Source of the DNA: Pseudomonas sp. CFII64
GTDB taxonomy: Bacteria; Pseudomonadota; Gammaproteobacteria; Pseudomonadales; Pseudomonadaceae
Reading direction: 5' to 3'
Length of the DNA stretch: 64,000 nt
NCBI RefSeq assembly: GCF_000416235.1
Contig: NZ_ATLO01000046.1
Span: 1-64,000, forward strand
The position numbers and the translations under genes were made by a program. The notes under the pieces were generated by a model. It was not told the origin of the DNA. It ran no database searches and worked only from the letters and a program-made list of their open reading frames with translations. Below, one piece after another: positions 53,244 to 61,465 of this stretch (position 1 is the first letter of the stretch; each line of letters opens with the position of its first letter).

Positions 53244-54380
53244 ATGATTCCCAGAACCCTGTTCAGCTCAGAGCACGAACTTTTTCGCGACAGCGTGCGC
53301 AAGTTTCTTGAGCAGGAGGCCGTGCCTTTCCATGCTCAATGGGAAAAGCAGGGCTATATCGACCGCCAGCTCTGGAGCAAGGCGGGCGAGCAGGGGATGC
53401 TCTGCTCGCATCTGCCGGAAGAGTACGGCGGCATGGCGGCGGACTTTCTCTACAGCACTGTGGTGATCGAAGAGATCGGGCGCCTGGGTTTGACCGGCAT
53501 TGGATTTTCCCTGCATTCGGACATCGTCGCGCCATACATCCTGCATTACGGCAGCGAAGCGCTGAAGCTGAAATATCTGCCGAAGCTGGTATCGGGCGAG
53601 ATGGTCACGGCCATCGCCATGACCGAGCCCGGCGCTGGCTCCGACTTGCAGGGCGTGAAAACCACCGCTGTGCTGGACGGCGATGAATACGTGATCAACG
53701 GCTCGAAAACCTTTATTACCAACGGCTATCTGGCGGATCTGGTCATCGTCGTCGCCAAGACCGACCCCAAGGCGGGCGCGAAGGGCACCAGTCTGTTTTT
53801 GGTCGAGGCCGACACGCCGGGTTTTGCCAAGGGCAAGCGCCTTGAGAAAGTCGGCATGAAGGCCCAGGACACGTCGGAATTGTTCTTTCAGGATGTTCGC
53901 GTGCCCAAGGAGAACCTGCTCGGCCAAGCCGGGATGGGCTTTGCTTACCTGATGCAGGAGTTGCCCCAGGAGCGTTTGACCGTGGCGGTCGGTGCGTTGG
54001 CGTCCGCCGAAGCCGCGCTGCAATGGACCCTGGAATACACCCGGGAGCGCAAGGCCTTCGGCAAGGCGATCGCCGATTTCCAGAACACCCGCTTCAAGCT
54101 GGCGGAAATCGCCACCGAGGTGCAGATCGGCCGGGTATTCGTCGATCGCTGCCTGGAGTTGCATCTGGAGGGGAAACTGGACGTGCCCACTGCGGCGATG
54201 GCGAAATACTGGACCACCGACCTGCAATGCAAGGTGCTCGACGAATGCGTGCAGCTGCACGGCGGCTACGGCTTCATGTGGGAATACCCGATCGCCAGGG
54301 CGTGGGCCGATGCGAGGGTGCAGCGGATTTATGCGGGCACCAACGAGATCATGAAAGAGATTGTGGCACGCAGTTTATAG
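53244..54380 (+). CDS. Acyl-CoA dehydrogenase (long-chain/isovaleryl-like type)
   Basis: The 378-aa flavoprotein shows the ACAD blocks TAIAMTEPGAGSDLQGVKTT (FAD/substrate), GFAYLMQELPQERL and QLHGGYGFMWEYPIARAWAD. The C-terminal element reads RIYAGTNEIMKEI: the Glu of the MCAD-type YEGT motif is Ala, so the catalytic base should lie in a different helix, as in LCAD and isovaleryl-CoA dehydrogenases. The GTNEIMKEIVAR ending resembles LCAD most. Electrons go to ETF. It is divergent from the GlxA-type regulator. Confidence 0.92.
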   Translation: MIPRTLFSSEHELFRDSVRKFLEQEAVPFHAQWEKQGYIDRQLWSKAGEQGMLCSHLPEEYGGMAADFLYSTVVIEEIGRLGLTGIGFSLHSDIVAPYILHYGSEALKLKYLPKLVSGEMVTAIAMTEPGAGSDLQGVKTTAVLDGDEYVINGSKTFITNGYLADLVIVVAKTDPKAGAKGTSLFLVEADTPGFAKGKRLEKVGMKAQDTSELFFQDVRVPKENLLGQAGMGFAYLMQELPQERLTVAVGALASAEAALQWTLEYTRERKAFGKAIADFQNTRFKLAEIATEVQIGRVFVDRCLELHLEGKLDVPTAAMAKYWTTDLQCKVLDECVQLHGGYGFMWEYPIARAWADARVQRIYAGTNEIMKEIVARSL

Positions 54381-54392
54381 GACTAGATAACC

Positions 54393-54476
54393 GTTGGAGG
54401 CTTGCCCGCGAAGGCGTCAGGCCAGGCAATAGTTCGTCGCCTGATAGATCCGTTCGCGGGCAAGCCTCGCTCCAAC
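54393..54476. repeat. REP-type inverted repeat pair after the acyl-CoA dehydrogenase
   Basis: GTTGGAGGCTTGCCCGCGAA (54393-54412) and TTCGCGGGCAAGCCTCGCTC (54453-54472, continuing CAAC) are inverted copies; GCGTCAGGCC and GCCTGATAGA lie inside. Same family as 1698-1785 and 21328-21353. Confidence 0.8.
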
Positions 54477-54489
54477 TATTCAAACTGAC

Positions 54490-55527
54490 TTAAGGCGCAG
54501 GATTCGGATGATCCTTATGGATCGCCTCGATCCCGGCCAGCACTTCCTCGGACAGCTCAAGCTCGAAACTGGCAATGTTGCTGTCCAGTTGCTCAAGCGT
54601 GGTGGCGCCGATGATGTTGCTGGTCACGAAAGGCTGGCGGGTAACGAATGCCAGCGCCATCTGTGTCGGCTCCAGGCCGTGCTCACGGGCCAAAGCCACG
54701 TAACGACTGCACGCTGCCTCGGACTGCGGGTTGAAATAGCGTGTGAAGCGGCTGTAGAGACTCAGACGACCTTTGGCCGGGCGCGCGCCCCCTTCGTACT
54801 TGCCTGACAGCATGCCGAACGCCAGTGGCGAATAAGCCAGCAAGCCGCACTGTTCGCGAATCGCGACTTCCGCCAGGCCGACTTCAAAGCTGCGGTTGAG
54901 CAGGTTGTACGGGTTCTGGATCGACACCGCACGAGGCCAGCCGCGGCTTTCGGCCAGTTGCAGAAACTTCATGGTGCCCCACGGCGTTTCGTTGGACAGG
55001 CCGATGTGGCGAATCTTGCCGGCCTTGACCTGTTCGTCCAGCGCTTCGAGGGTTTCTTCCAGAGGCGTGAAGTCTTCATCGGAATGGGTGTAGCCCAGCT
55101 TGCCGAAGAAGTTGGTGCTGCGTTCCGGCCAGTGCAGCTGATACAGATCCAGGTAATCGGTCTGCAGACGCGCCAGGCTGGCGTCGAGGGCGGCAACGAT
55201 GTGTTCGCGGTTGTGCTTGAGATTGCCGCCGCGAATATGCTCGATGGCATTGCCCGGGCCGGCGATCTTGCTGGCCAGGATCCAGTCGGCGCGGTCGCCC
55301 TGTTTCTTGAACCAGTTGCCGATGATGCGCTCGGTGCTGGCGTAGGTTTCCGGCTTGGGTGGCACGGGGTACATCTCGGCGGTATCAAGGAAATTGATCC
55401 CCGCCGTTTTGGCACGTTCGATCTGGGCAAAGGCTTCGGCTTCGCTGTTTTGCTCGCCCCAGGTCATGGTGCCGAGGCAGATAGCGCTGACGTTGAGATC
55501 GGTTCTGCCGAGTTGGCGATAATCCAT
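54490..55527 (-). CDS. NADP(H)-dependent aldo-keto reductase (Tas-like)
   Basis: The 345-aa TIM-barrel reductase opens MDYRQLGRTDLNVSAICLGT. The AKR tetrad appears as Asp and Tyr in FLDTAEMYPVPP, Lys in LASKIAGPGN and His in YQLHWPERST. The layout resembles E. coli Tas. ATG 55527 is preceded by AGGAGA; an in-frame upstream extension to 55719 is rejected because it runs into the rplM promoter region. Substrate unknown. Confidence 0.92.
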   Translation of the reverse strand: MDYRQLGRTDLNVSAICLGTMTWGEQNSEAEAFAQIERAKTAGINFLDTAEMYPVPPKPETYASTERIIGNWFKKQGDRADWILASKIAGPGNAIEHIRGGNLKHNREHIVAALDASLARLQTDYLDLYQLHWPERSTNFFGKLGYTHSDEDFTPLEETLEALDEQVKAGKIRHIGLSNETPWGTMKFLQLAESRGWPRAVSIQNPYNLLNRSFEVGLAEVAIREQCGLLAYSPLAFGMLSGKYEGGARPAKGRLSLYSRFTRYFNPQSEAACSRYVALAREHGLEPTQMALAFVTRQPFVTSNIIGATTLEQLDSNIASFELELSEEVLAGIEAIHKDHPNPAP

Positions 55528-55697
55528 TTGCGTCTCCTTTGGTAGGGGAAACATAAAAGCAGGTTGAAATTTTTTTCGCAATCGGCATAATTCCGCGGCT
55601 CTTTGCAGTGGAAGTGATGCGCCATTTGCCTGAGAAATCTTGCCGTAAACCGAACGTGTCGACCCGAGCCCTCGATAACGGCTGTTTTCGGCTGCCT

Positions 55698-55725
55698 TTG
55701 ACCTTGTCAAAGTACGCACTATTCA
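55698..55725 (+). promoter_or_regulatory. Putative sigma-70 promoter of rplM-rpsI
   Basis: TTGACC (55698-55703), a 16-nt spacer and TATTCA (55720-55725) lie 48 nt before rplM. In the short leader CCGCC (55733-55737) can pair with GGCGG (55753-55757), and an alternative CAGGG/CCCTG hairpin overlaps it. Confidence 0.6.
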
Positions 55726-55773
55726 GTAAGATCCGCCGTCTCAATTTATCAGGGCGGCCCCTGAGGCTAATTA

Positions 55774-56202
55774 ATGAAAACTTATACTGCTAAACCGGAA
55801 ACAGTTAAGCGCGACTGGTTCGTCGTCGACGCTGCTGGCCAGACCCTCGGTCGTCTGGCTACTGAAATCGCCAGCCGTCTGCGTGGCAAACACAAGCCGG
55901 AATACACTCCGCACGTTGACACTGGCGACTACATCGTCGTTATCAACGCTGAGCAAATCCGCGTTACCGGTGCCAAAACCACCGACAAGATCTACTACTC
56001 ACACTCCGGTTTTCCGGGCGGGATCAAGTCGATCAACTTTGAAAAGCTGATCGCCAAAGCTCCTGAGCGCGTGATCGAGACCGCGGTCAAAGGCATGCTG
56101 CCTAAGAACCCGCTGGGTCGCGACATGTATCGTAAGCTGAAAGTCTATGCGGGCACTGCACACCCTCATACTGCTCAGCAGCCCCAAGAACTGAAGTTTT
56201 AA
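55774..56202 (+). CDS. rplM: 50S ribosomal protein L13
   Basis: The 142-aa L13 shows MKTYTAKPETVKRDWFVVDA, GRLATEIASRLRGKHKP and KGMLPKNPLGRDMYRKLKVY, the standard blocks. L13 binds 23S rRNA early in 50S assembly and often regulates its own operon. rpsI follows by 14 nt. Confidence 0.99.
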   Translation: MKTYTAKPETVKRDWFVVDAAGQTLGRLATEIASRLRGKHKPEYTPHVDTGDYIVVINAEQIRVTGAKTTDKIYYSHSGFPGGIKSINFEKLIAKAPERVIETAVKGMLPKNPLGRDMYRKLKVYAGTAHPHTAQQPQELKF

Positions 56203-56216
56203 CGGAATAGTTGATT

Positions 56217-56609
56217 ATGTCGGCGACTCAAAATTACGGCACTGGCCGTCGCAAGACCGCAACCGCACGCGTTTTCCTGCGTCCGGGTACTGGCAATATC
56301 TCCATCAACAACCGTTCGCTGGAAAATTTCTTCGGCCGTGAAACTGCCCGCATGGTAGTTCGTCAGCCGCTGGAATTGACTGAGACTGTCGAGAAGTTCG
56401 ACATCTACGTCACCGTGATTGGCGGTGGTGTGAGTGGTCAAGCTGGCGCAATCCGCCACGGTATCACCCGCGCTCTGATGCAGTACGACGAAACCCTGCG
56501 TGGCGCTCTGCGCAAAGCTGGCTTCGTTACTCGCGATGCTCGCGAAGTTGAACGTAAGAAAGTCGGTCTGCGTAAAGCGCGTAAGCGTCCGCAGTACTCG
56601 AAGCGTTAA
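56217..56609 (+). CDS. rpsI: 30S ribosomal protein S9
   Basis: The 130-aa S9 opens SATQNYGTGRRKTATARVFL and ends KARKRPQYSKR, whose C-terminal Arg contacts P-site tRNA. ATG 56217 is two codons after an in-frame start at 56211 and is the usual N-terminus. A strong terminator follows. Confidence 0.99.
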   Translation: MSATQNYGTGRRKTATARVFLRPGTGNISINNRSLENFFGRETARMVVRQPLELTETVEKFDIYVTVIGGGVSGQAGAIRHGITRALMQYDETLRGALRKAGFVTRDAREVERKKVGLRKARKRPQYSKR

Positions 56610-56629
56610 TTCGCACTTCGTTCAAAAAG

Positions 56630-56666
56630 AACGCCCAGCCTCCTCACGGAGCTGGGCGTTTTTTTA
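56630..56666 (+). terminator. Intrinsic terminator after rpsI
   Basis: AACGCCCAGC and GCTGGGCGTT form a 10-bp stem with an 11-nt loop, followed by TTTTT. Confidence 0.93.
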
Positions 56667-56719
56667 TGGGCGTCTATTATGTAGGTGGCTATTAGGTGTG
56701 ACAACGTGACTCATCCGTG

Positions 56720-56751
56720 AAAGCCGCGAAATACAAGGGCTGCGGCTTTTT
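56720..56751 (+). terminator. Second terminator-like hairpin between rpsI and petA
   Basis: AAGCCGC and GCGGCTT are inverted copies with a 15-nt loop, followed by TTT. A second guard between the ribosomal and bc1 operons. Confidence 0.6.
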
Positions 56752-56772
56752 GTCCAAACGCAATTCCCTTGT

Positions 56773-56794
56773 GTAATGAAGGGTTTTTCATTAC
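56773..56794. promoter_or_regulatory. Perfect 8-bp inverted repeat upstream of petA
   Basis: GTAATGAA (56773-56780) and TTCATTAC (56787-56794) with a 6-nt spacer lie 85 nt before the petA start. It may be an operator for the petABC operon; the regulator is unknown. Confidence 0.5.
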
Positions 56795-56878
56795 CATTCG
56801 GCAAAATTCATAACAGCTAAATTTTATTTAAGTAGACGCCTGATTTAACAGGCCACAAAGCTGATGGGAGAGGACGGA

Positions 56879-57472
56879 ATGAGCAATGACGGCGTGAATG
56901 CAGGCCGGCGTCGCTTCCTCGTGGCGGCCACATCTGTGGTTGGCGCAGCAGGAGCGGTGGGGGCTGCGGTCCCGTTCGTGGGGTCATGGTTTCCCAGTGC
57001 CAAGGCGAAAGCCGCGGGAGCACCGGTCAAGGTGAATATCAGCAAGATCGAAGCAGGACAGCAGATGATTGCTGAATGGCGCGGTCAACCTGTTTTCATC
57101 GTCCGTCGCACCCAGGAGATTCTCGGAAATCTTGGCAAAATTACAGGTCAGTTGTCCGACCCCGAATCCAAAAGTTCGGTCCAACCCACTTACGTCGATC
57201 CTGTTGTGCGATCAATCAAGCCGGAAATCCTGCTGTTGATCGGTATCTGCACGCACCTTGGATGCTCCCCGACTTTCCGTCCTGAAGTAGCGCCTGCCGA
57301 CCTGGGCAAGGATTGGGTCGGTGGTTATTTCTGTCCTTGCCACGGTTCGCACTATGACCTGGCAGGCCGCGTCTACAAATCGCAACCCGCACCTTTGAAT
57401 CTGCCAGTGCCGCCGCATTCCTATGAGTCGGACAATATTATTGTCATTGGCGTTGATCAGGAGAAAGCGTGA
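56879..57472 (+). CDS. petA: Ubiquinol-cytochrome c reductase, Rieske iron-sulfur subunit
   Basis: The 197-aa Rieske protein has a twin-arginine-type N-terminus (AGRRRFLVAATSV) and one membrane anchor. The 2Fe-2S ligands are Cys124/His126 (CTHLGC) and Cys152/His155 (CPCHGSH); Cys129 and Cys154 form the disulfide. It accepts electrons from ubiquinol at the Qo site. ATG 56879 is preferred over the in-frame start at 56864. Overlaps petB by 1 nt. Confidence 0.97.
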   Translation: MSNDGVNAGRRRFLVAATSVVGAAGAVGAAVPFVGSWFPSAKAKAAGAPVKVNISKIEAGQQMIAEWRGQPVFIVRRTQEILGNLGKITGQLSDPESKSSVQPTYVDPVVRSIKPEILLLIGICTHLGCSPTFRPEVAPADLGKDWVGGYFCPCHGSHYDLAGRVYKSQPAPLNLPVPPHSYESDNIIVIGVDQEKA

Positions 57473-58683
57473 TGAGCAAATTCATGGATTGGGTAGATGC
57501 CCGCTTCCCCGCCACAAAAATGTGGGAAGACCATCTCAGCAAATATTACGCTCCAAAAAACTTCAACTTCTTCTACTTCTTCGGCTCCCTGGCGCTGCTG
57601 GTCCTGGTCAATCAGATCGTGACCGGCGTATGGCTGACCATGAGTTACACGCCGTCGGCTGAAGAGGCGTTTGCTTCCGTCGAATACATCATGCGTGACG
57701 TCGAGTACGGCTCGATTCTGCGCCTGCTGCACTCGACCGGCGCTTCGGCGTTCTTCATCGTGGTCTACCTGCACATGTTCCGTGGCTTGCTCTACGGTTC
57801 CTATCAGAAGCCCCGCGAGCTGGTGTGGATCTTCGGCATGTTGATCTACCTGGCGCTGATGGCTGAAGCCTTCATGGGCTATCTCCTGCCTTGGGGTCAG
57901 ATGTCCTACTGGGGCGCCCAGGTGATCATTTCGCTGTTCGGCGCGATTCCGGTAATCGGCGACGACCTGACGCAGTGGATACGTGGCGATTACCTGATCT
58001 CCGGCATCACCTTGAACCGCTTCTTCGCGTTGCACGTGGTCGCCTTGCCGATTGTCGTGCTGGGCCTGGTGGTGCTACACATCCTGGCGCTGCATGAGGT
58101 GGGTTCCAACAACCCGGACGGCGTGGATATCAAGAAGCACAAGGACGAAAATGGCGTGCCGCTGGACGGCATTCCTTTCCACCCTTACTACACCGTCAAG
58201 GATATCGTCGGCGTCGTGGTGTTCCTGTTTGTCTTCTGCTCGATTGTGTTCTTCTTCCCCGAAATGGGAGGGTACTTCCTCGAAAAGCCTAACTTCGAGG
58301 TGGCGAACGCGTTCAAGACGCCTGAGCATATCGCCCCGGTCTGGTACTTCACGCCTTTCTACGCAATCTTGCGCGCCATTCCCGACAAGCTCCTGGGCGT
58401 AATCGCCATGGGTGCGGCGATTGCGGTGCTGTTTGTGTTGCCCTGGCTTGACCGCAGCCCCGTCAAGTCGATGCGCTACAAAGGCTGGCTGAGCAAGATC
58501 TGGTTGCTGGTGTTCTGTGTGTCCTTCGTGATTCTGGGTGTGTTGGGCGTTCTGGCGCCAACCCCGGCTCGTACGTTGTTGTCGCAGGTGTGTACCTTCC
58601 TGTACTTCGCCTACTTCATTCTGATGCCGTTTTATACCCGGCTCGAGAAGACCAAACCGGTTCCAGAAAGGGTGACTGGCTGA
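57472..58683 (+). CDS. petB: Ubiquinol-cytochrome c reductase, cytochrome b
   Basis: The 403-aa membrane subunit has eight or so membrane helices, four heme-ligating histidines in helices II and IV (LHSTGASAFFIVVYLHMFRG in part; LHVVALPIVVLGLVVLH) and the Qo-site PEWY-equivalent region APVWYFTPFYA. It carries hemes bL and bH. It begins and ends with 1-nt overlaps with petA and petC. Confidence 0.98.
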   Translation: MSKFMDWVDARFPATKMWEDHLSKYYAPKNFNFFYFFGSLALLVLVNQIVTGVWLTMSYTPSAEEAFASVEYIMRDVEYGSILRLLHSTGASAFFIVVYLHMFRGLLYGSYQKPRELVWIFGMLIYLALMAEAFMGYLLPWGQMSYWGAQVIISLFGAIPVIGDDLTQWIRGDYLISGITLNRFFALHVVALPIVVLGLVVLHILALHEVGSNNPDGVDIKKHKDENGVPLDGIPFHPYYTVKDIVGVVVFLFVFCSIVFFFPEMGGYFLEKPNFEVANAFKTPEHIAPVWYFTPFYAILRAIPDKLLGVIAMGAAIAVLFVLPWLDRSPVKSMRYKGWLSKIWLLVFCVSFVILGVLGVLAPTPARTLLSQVCTFLYFAYFILMPFYTRLEKTKPVPERVTG

Positions 58684-59465
58684 TGAAAAAGCTATTTGCT
58701 GTATTGATTCTTGCGGCTCTGCCAGTCCTGTCGTTTGCTGCCGAACATGGCGCGGAACTGGAAAGCGTCGATATCGACGTGTCTGATAAAGCGGCCATGC
58801 AGGACGGTGCGCGGACCTTCGCCAACTATTGCATGGGCTGCCACAGCGCCAAGTTCCAGCGCTATGAGCGCGTTGCGGACGACCTGGGCATTCCTCATGA
58901 GCTGATGCTGGAAAAACTGGTGTTCACTGGCGCCAAGATCGGCGATCACATGAGCATTGGCATGCAGTCCAACGATGCCAAGGCCTGGTTTGGGGCGGCA
59001 CCGCCGGATCTGACGCTGGTTGCGCGGGTGCGTGGCACGGACTGGCTCTACGGTTATCTGCGTTCGTTCTATGAAGATCCGGCGCGCCCATGGGGCGTGA
59101 ACAACAAGGTCTTCCCGAATGTCGGCATGCCGAACGTGTTGGTGGGGCTGCAGGGGCGTCAGGTTGTAGGCTGCAAGCAAGTGCAGGTCGTGGAAGATGG
59201 CAAGAAGCAATACGACCCGCTGACCGGCTCGCCGCTGACTCATGAGGCCTGTGATCAGCTGACCATCGTGCCGAAAACCGGCAGTCTGAACGAAGAGCAG
59301 TTCGACGAGAAGGTCAAGAATCTCGTGACCTTCCTCGCCTATTCGGCGAACCCGGTGAAGCTGCAGCATCAGCGTATCGGCACCTACGTGCTGCTCTATC
59401 TGGCGTTTTTCTTCGTGTTCGCCTACCTGCTCAAACGCGAGTACTGGAAAGATATTCATCACTGA
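58683..59465 (+). CDS. petC: Ubiquinol-cytochrome c reductase, cytochrome c1
   Basis: The 260-aa protein has a Sec signal (KKLFAVLILAALPVLSFA), the heme c motif CMGCH (residues 50-54) and a C-terminal membrane anchor (IGTYVLLYLAFFFVFAYLL). A distal Met region (NVGMPNVL) supplies the sixth ligand. It passes electrons from the Rieske centre to soluble cytochromes. ATG 58683 overlaps the petB stop. Confidence 0.97.
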   Translation: MKKLFAVLILAALPVLSFAAEHGAELESVDIDVSDKAAMQDGARTFANYCMGCHSAKFQRYERVADDLGIPHELMLEKLVFTGAKIGDHMSIGMQSNDAKAWFGAAPPDLTLVARVRGTDWLYGYLRSFYEDPARPWGVNNKVFPNVGMPNVLVGLQGRQVVGCKQVQVVEDGKKQYDPLTGSPLTHEACDQLTIVPKTGSLNEEQFDEKVKNLVTFLAYSANPVKLQHQRIGTYVLLYLAFFFVFAYLLKREYWKDIHH

Positions 59466-59487
59466 TTATTGCACCACTGACTGTCGA

Positions 59488-59510
59488 CGAAACGCGCCCT
59501 CGGGCGCCTC
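59488..59510. promoter_or_regulatory. Hairpin after petC, left arm of a long inverted repeat
   Basis: GCGCCCTCGGGCGC folds on itself, and the wider segment CGAAACGCGCCCTCGGGCGC is nearly complementary to 59632-59653. No U-run follows directly. Confidence 0.6.
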
Positions 59511-59596
59511 TTTCAGGTAGTGAGCGCGGGGCGGGTATAGTAGCGACGGCAAAGATTGCAGAATTTACATTGCGTAAATGAGCTATCTTGTCGCCC

Positions 59597-59661
59597 GCGA
59601 CGACCACCAGCTTCAAAAGCGGTCGTTATCGGAGGCGCCTCAGGGCGCGTTCGTTTTTTTT
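59597..59661 (+). terminator. Structured sspA leader with an intrinsic terminator
   Basis: GCGACGACC (about 59597-59605) can pair with GGTCGTT (59621-59627). It is followed by GGCGCCTCAGGGCGC (59634-59648) and a run of eight T (about 59654-59661), all upstream of the sspA SD. This looks like an attenuator, or the 3' end of a small RNA. TTTAC-N5-GTAAA (59564-59578) lies just upstream. Confidence 0.6.
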
Positions 59662-59696
59662 GTATTCGATAAATTCAACAAGCGAGGAGGACCGCC

Positions 59697-60314
59697 ATGG
59701 GCGTGACCAACCGGTTGGCCTGTTACTCCGACCCCGCCGACCACTATTCCCATCGCGTGCGCATAGTGCTCGCCGAGAAAGGTGTCAGCGCCGAGATCAT
59801 TGATGTTGTTGCGGGTCGTCATCCGCCGAAGTTGATCGAGGTGAATCCGTACGGCAGCGTGCCGACCCTGGTCGATCGTGACCTGGCGTTGTACGAGTCG
59901 ACGGTGGTAATGGAATATCTGGATGAGCGTTATCCGCATCCACCCCTGTTGCCGGTTTATCCGGTGGCGCGTGCCAACAGTCGGTTGCTGATCCATCGGA
60001 TCCAGCGTGACTGGTGCGCACTGGTGGATCTGATTCTGGATCCGCGCAGCAAAGAAACTGCTCGCGTTGTGGCCCGTAAAGAGTTGCGCGAAAGCCTGAC
60101 CGGGGTTTCGCCGTTGTTCGCGGAAAAAGCTTTTTTCCTGAGTGACGAGCAAAGTCTGGTTGATTGCTGTCTATTGCCCATACTCTGGCGTTTACCCGTC
60201 CTGGGTATCGAGTTGCCGCGGCCTGCCAAGCCGTTGCTTGATTATATGGAGCGCCAGTTTGCGCGCGAGGCATTTCAGGCGAGCCTGTCTGGTGTCGAGC
60301 GTGACATGCGCTAA
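59697..60314 (+). CDS. sspA: Stringent starvation protein A
   Basis: The 205-aa GST-fold protein lacks transferase activity and binds RNA polymerase, adjusting promoter use in stationary phase and virulence. It opens MGVTNRLACYSDPADHYSHR and shows VNPYGSVPTLVDRDLALYES, the GST-like N-terminal domain. ATG 59697 follows GAGGAGG. sspB follows by 17 nt. Confidence 0.97.
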   Translation: MGVTNRLACYSDPADHYSHRVRIVLAEKGVSAEIIDVVAGRHPPKLIEVNPYGSVPTLVDRDLALYESTVVMEYLDERYPHPPLLPVYPVARANSRLLIHRIQRDWCALVDLILDPRSKETARVVARKELRESLTGVSPLFAEKAFFLSDEQSLVDCCLLPILWRLPVLGIELPRPAKPLLDYMERQFAREAFQASLSGVERDMR

Positions 60315-60331
60315 GGCTTAAGGAGCCGTTG

Positions 60332-60745
60332 ATGAACTCCAGTCGCCCTTATCTGATTCGTGCTCTTTATGAGTGGATCGTCGATAACGATTGCACCCCG
60401 CACATGCTGGTCAATGCGGAATACCCATCGGTTCAGGTCCCTCAGGGCTTTGCCAACGATGGGCAGATTGTCCTGAACGTTTCACCCTCCGCTGTGCGTC
60501 ATTTGCACATGGATAACGAAGCGGTCAGCTTTGAGGGTCGCTTCGGCGGCGTGCCGCACACCCTGTACGTCCCTGTGGCGGCGATTCTGGGCATTTACGC
60601 CCGGGAGAACGGCCAAGGTATGGTTTTCGACCTGGAGCCTCCCTTTGAGGATGATGACGAGATCGAGCAGGATGATGACAGTCCGCCACCGGATACAGAG
60701 CCGCCGCGTCCCAGCGGTCGGCCGAGCCTGAAAGTGGTGAAATAA
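60332..60745 (+). CDS. sspB: ClpXP adaptor, stringent starvation protein B
   Basis: The 137-aa protein delivers ssrA-tagged proteins to ClpXP. The dimeric substrate-binding domain (SRPYLIRALYEWIVDNDCTP, FGGVPHTLYVPVAAI) is followed by an acidic, proline-rich linker and the ClpX-binding tail PSLKVVK. ATG 60332 follows AAGGAG; an upstream TTG at 60329 is less likely. Confidence 0.96.
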   Translation: MNSSRPYLIRALYEWIVDNDCTPHMLVNAEYPSVQVPQGFANDGQIVLNVSPSAVRHLHMDNEAVSFEGRFGGVPHTLYVPVAAILGIYARENGQGMVFDLEPPFEDDDEIEQDDDSPPPDTEPPRPSGRPSLKVVK

Positions 60746-60775
60746 AAAAAGGCGATCCCTCGGGATCGCCTTTTT
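60745..60775 (+). terminator. Intrinsic terminator after sspB
   Basis: AAAAAGGCGATCCC and GGGATCGCCTTTTT form a 14-bp stem with a 2-nt loop, so both directions could terminate. Confidence 0.93.
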
Positions 60776-60782
60776 CATGGAA

Positions 60783-60842
60783 GCCGCCTTCCCGGACAAG
60801 TCCGGTCCTACCGGTTCTCTACAAACCGGTAGGAGGGGACTT
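60783..60842. repeat. REP-like repeat downstream of sspB
   Basis: TTCCCGGACAAGTCCGGTCC recurs at the window start (about positions 7-25). Here ACCGGT and ACCGGT, then GGACTTGTC, complete an imperfect palindrome between convergent sspB and dolP. Confidence 0.65.
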
Positions 60843-60886
60843 GTCACCGAATGCTCATCCCGCCTCGGCTAAAAATGCAGCAGATA

Positions 60887-61465
60887 TCAGTCGATGTACT
60901 CAAACAGCTTCACGATCTTCTGCACGCCGGATACGCCCTGCACCAGATTGGTCGCCTGCGTGGCTTCCTGCTGGGTCAGCAGGCCGAGCAGGTAGACGAT
61001 GCCGTTCTCGGTGATGACTTTGATTCGCGTGCCGGGAATCGAGCTATCGGCGAGCATCTGGCTCTTGATCTTGGTGGTCAGCCAGGCATCGTTGTTGCGC
61101 GCCAGCAATGAGGACGGGCCCATCACCTGGATTTCGTTGTTGACCTTCTTGACCTTCTGCACGGCGGCAGCGGCCTGTTCGGCCATCTGCTTGAGGTCGG
61201 CGCGCGGCGTCTGGCCAGCCAGCAGCACGATGCCGTTGAAGCTGGACACGACGATATGCGAATTCTGATCCAGATCAGGGCTGGCCTTGGCGACGTTGAC
61301 CGCGACTTTGGTTTCGATCAGGGAGTCGTCGATTTTGCTGCCGAAGGTGCGCGTGCCACGATCATCTTCGATGGGTTTTTCGCGACTGGCATTGATTACC
61401 GAGCTGCATCCGCTGAGGCCAAGGCACAGGGTCAGAGCCAGCAGGCTGAGGCGATTAAGGGTCAT
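60887..61465 (-). CDS. dolP: BON-domain outer-membrane lipoprotein (DolP/YraP-like)
   Basis: The 192-aa protein has a lipobox (CLGLSGC) and two BON domains (about residues 48-115 and 125-190; QNSHIVVSSFNGIVLLAGQT, VITENGIVYLLGLLTQQEA). DolP supports outer-membrane integrity and BAM function. It follows the SIS gene with a 4-nt overlap, as in enterobacterial diaA-yraP. Confidence 0.93.
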   Translation of the reverse strand: MTLNRLSLLALTLCLGLSGCSSVINASREKPIEDDRGTRTFGSKIDDSLIETKVAVNVAKASPDLDQNSHIVVSSFNGIVLLAGQTPRADLKQMAEQAAAAVQKVKKVNNEIQVMGPSSLLARNNDAWLTTKIKSQMLADSSIPGTRIKVITENGIVYLLGLLTQQEATQATNLVQGVSGVQKIVKLFEYID

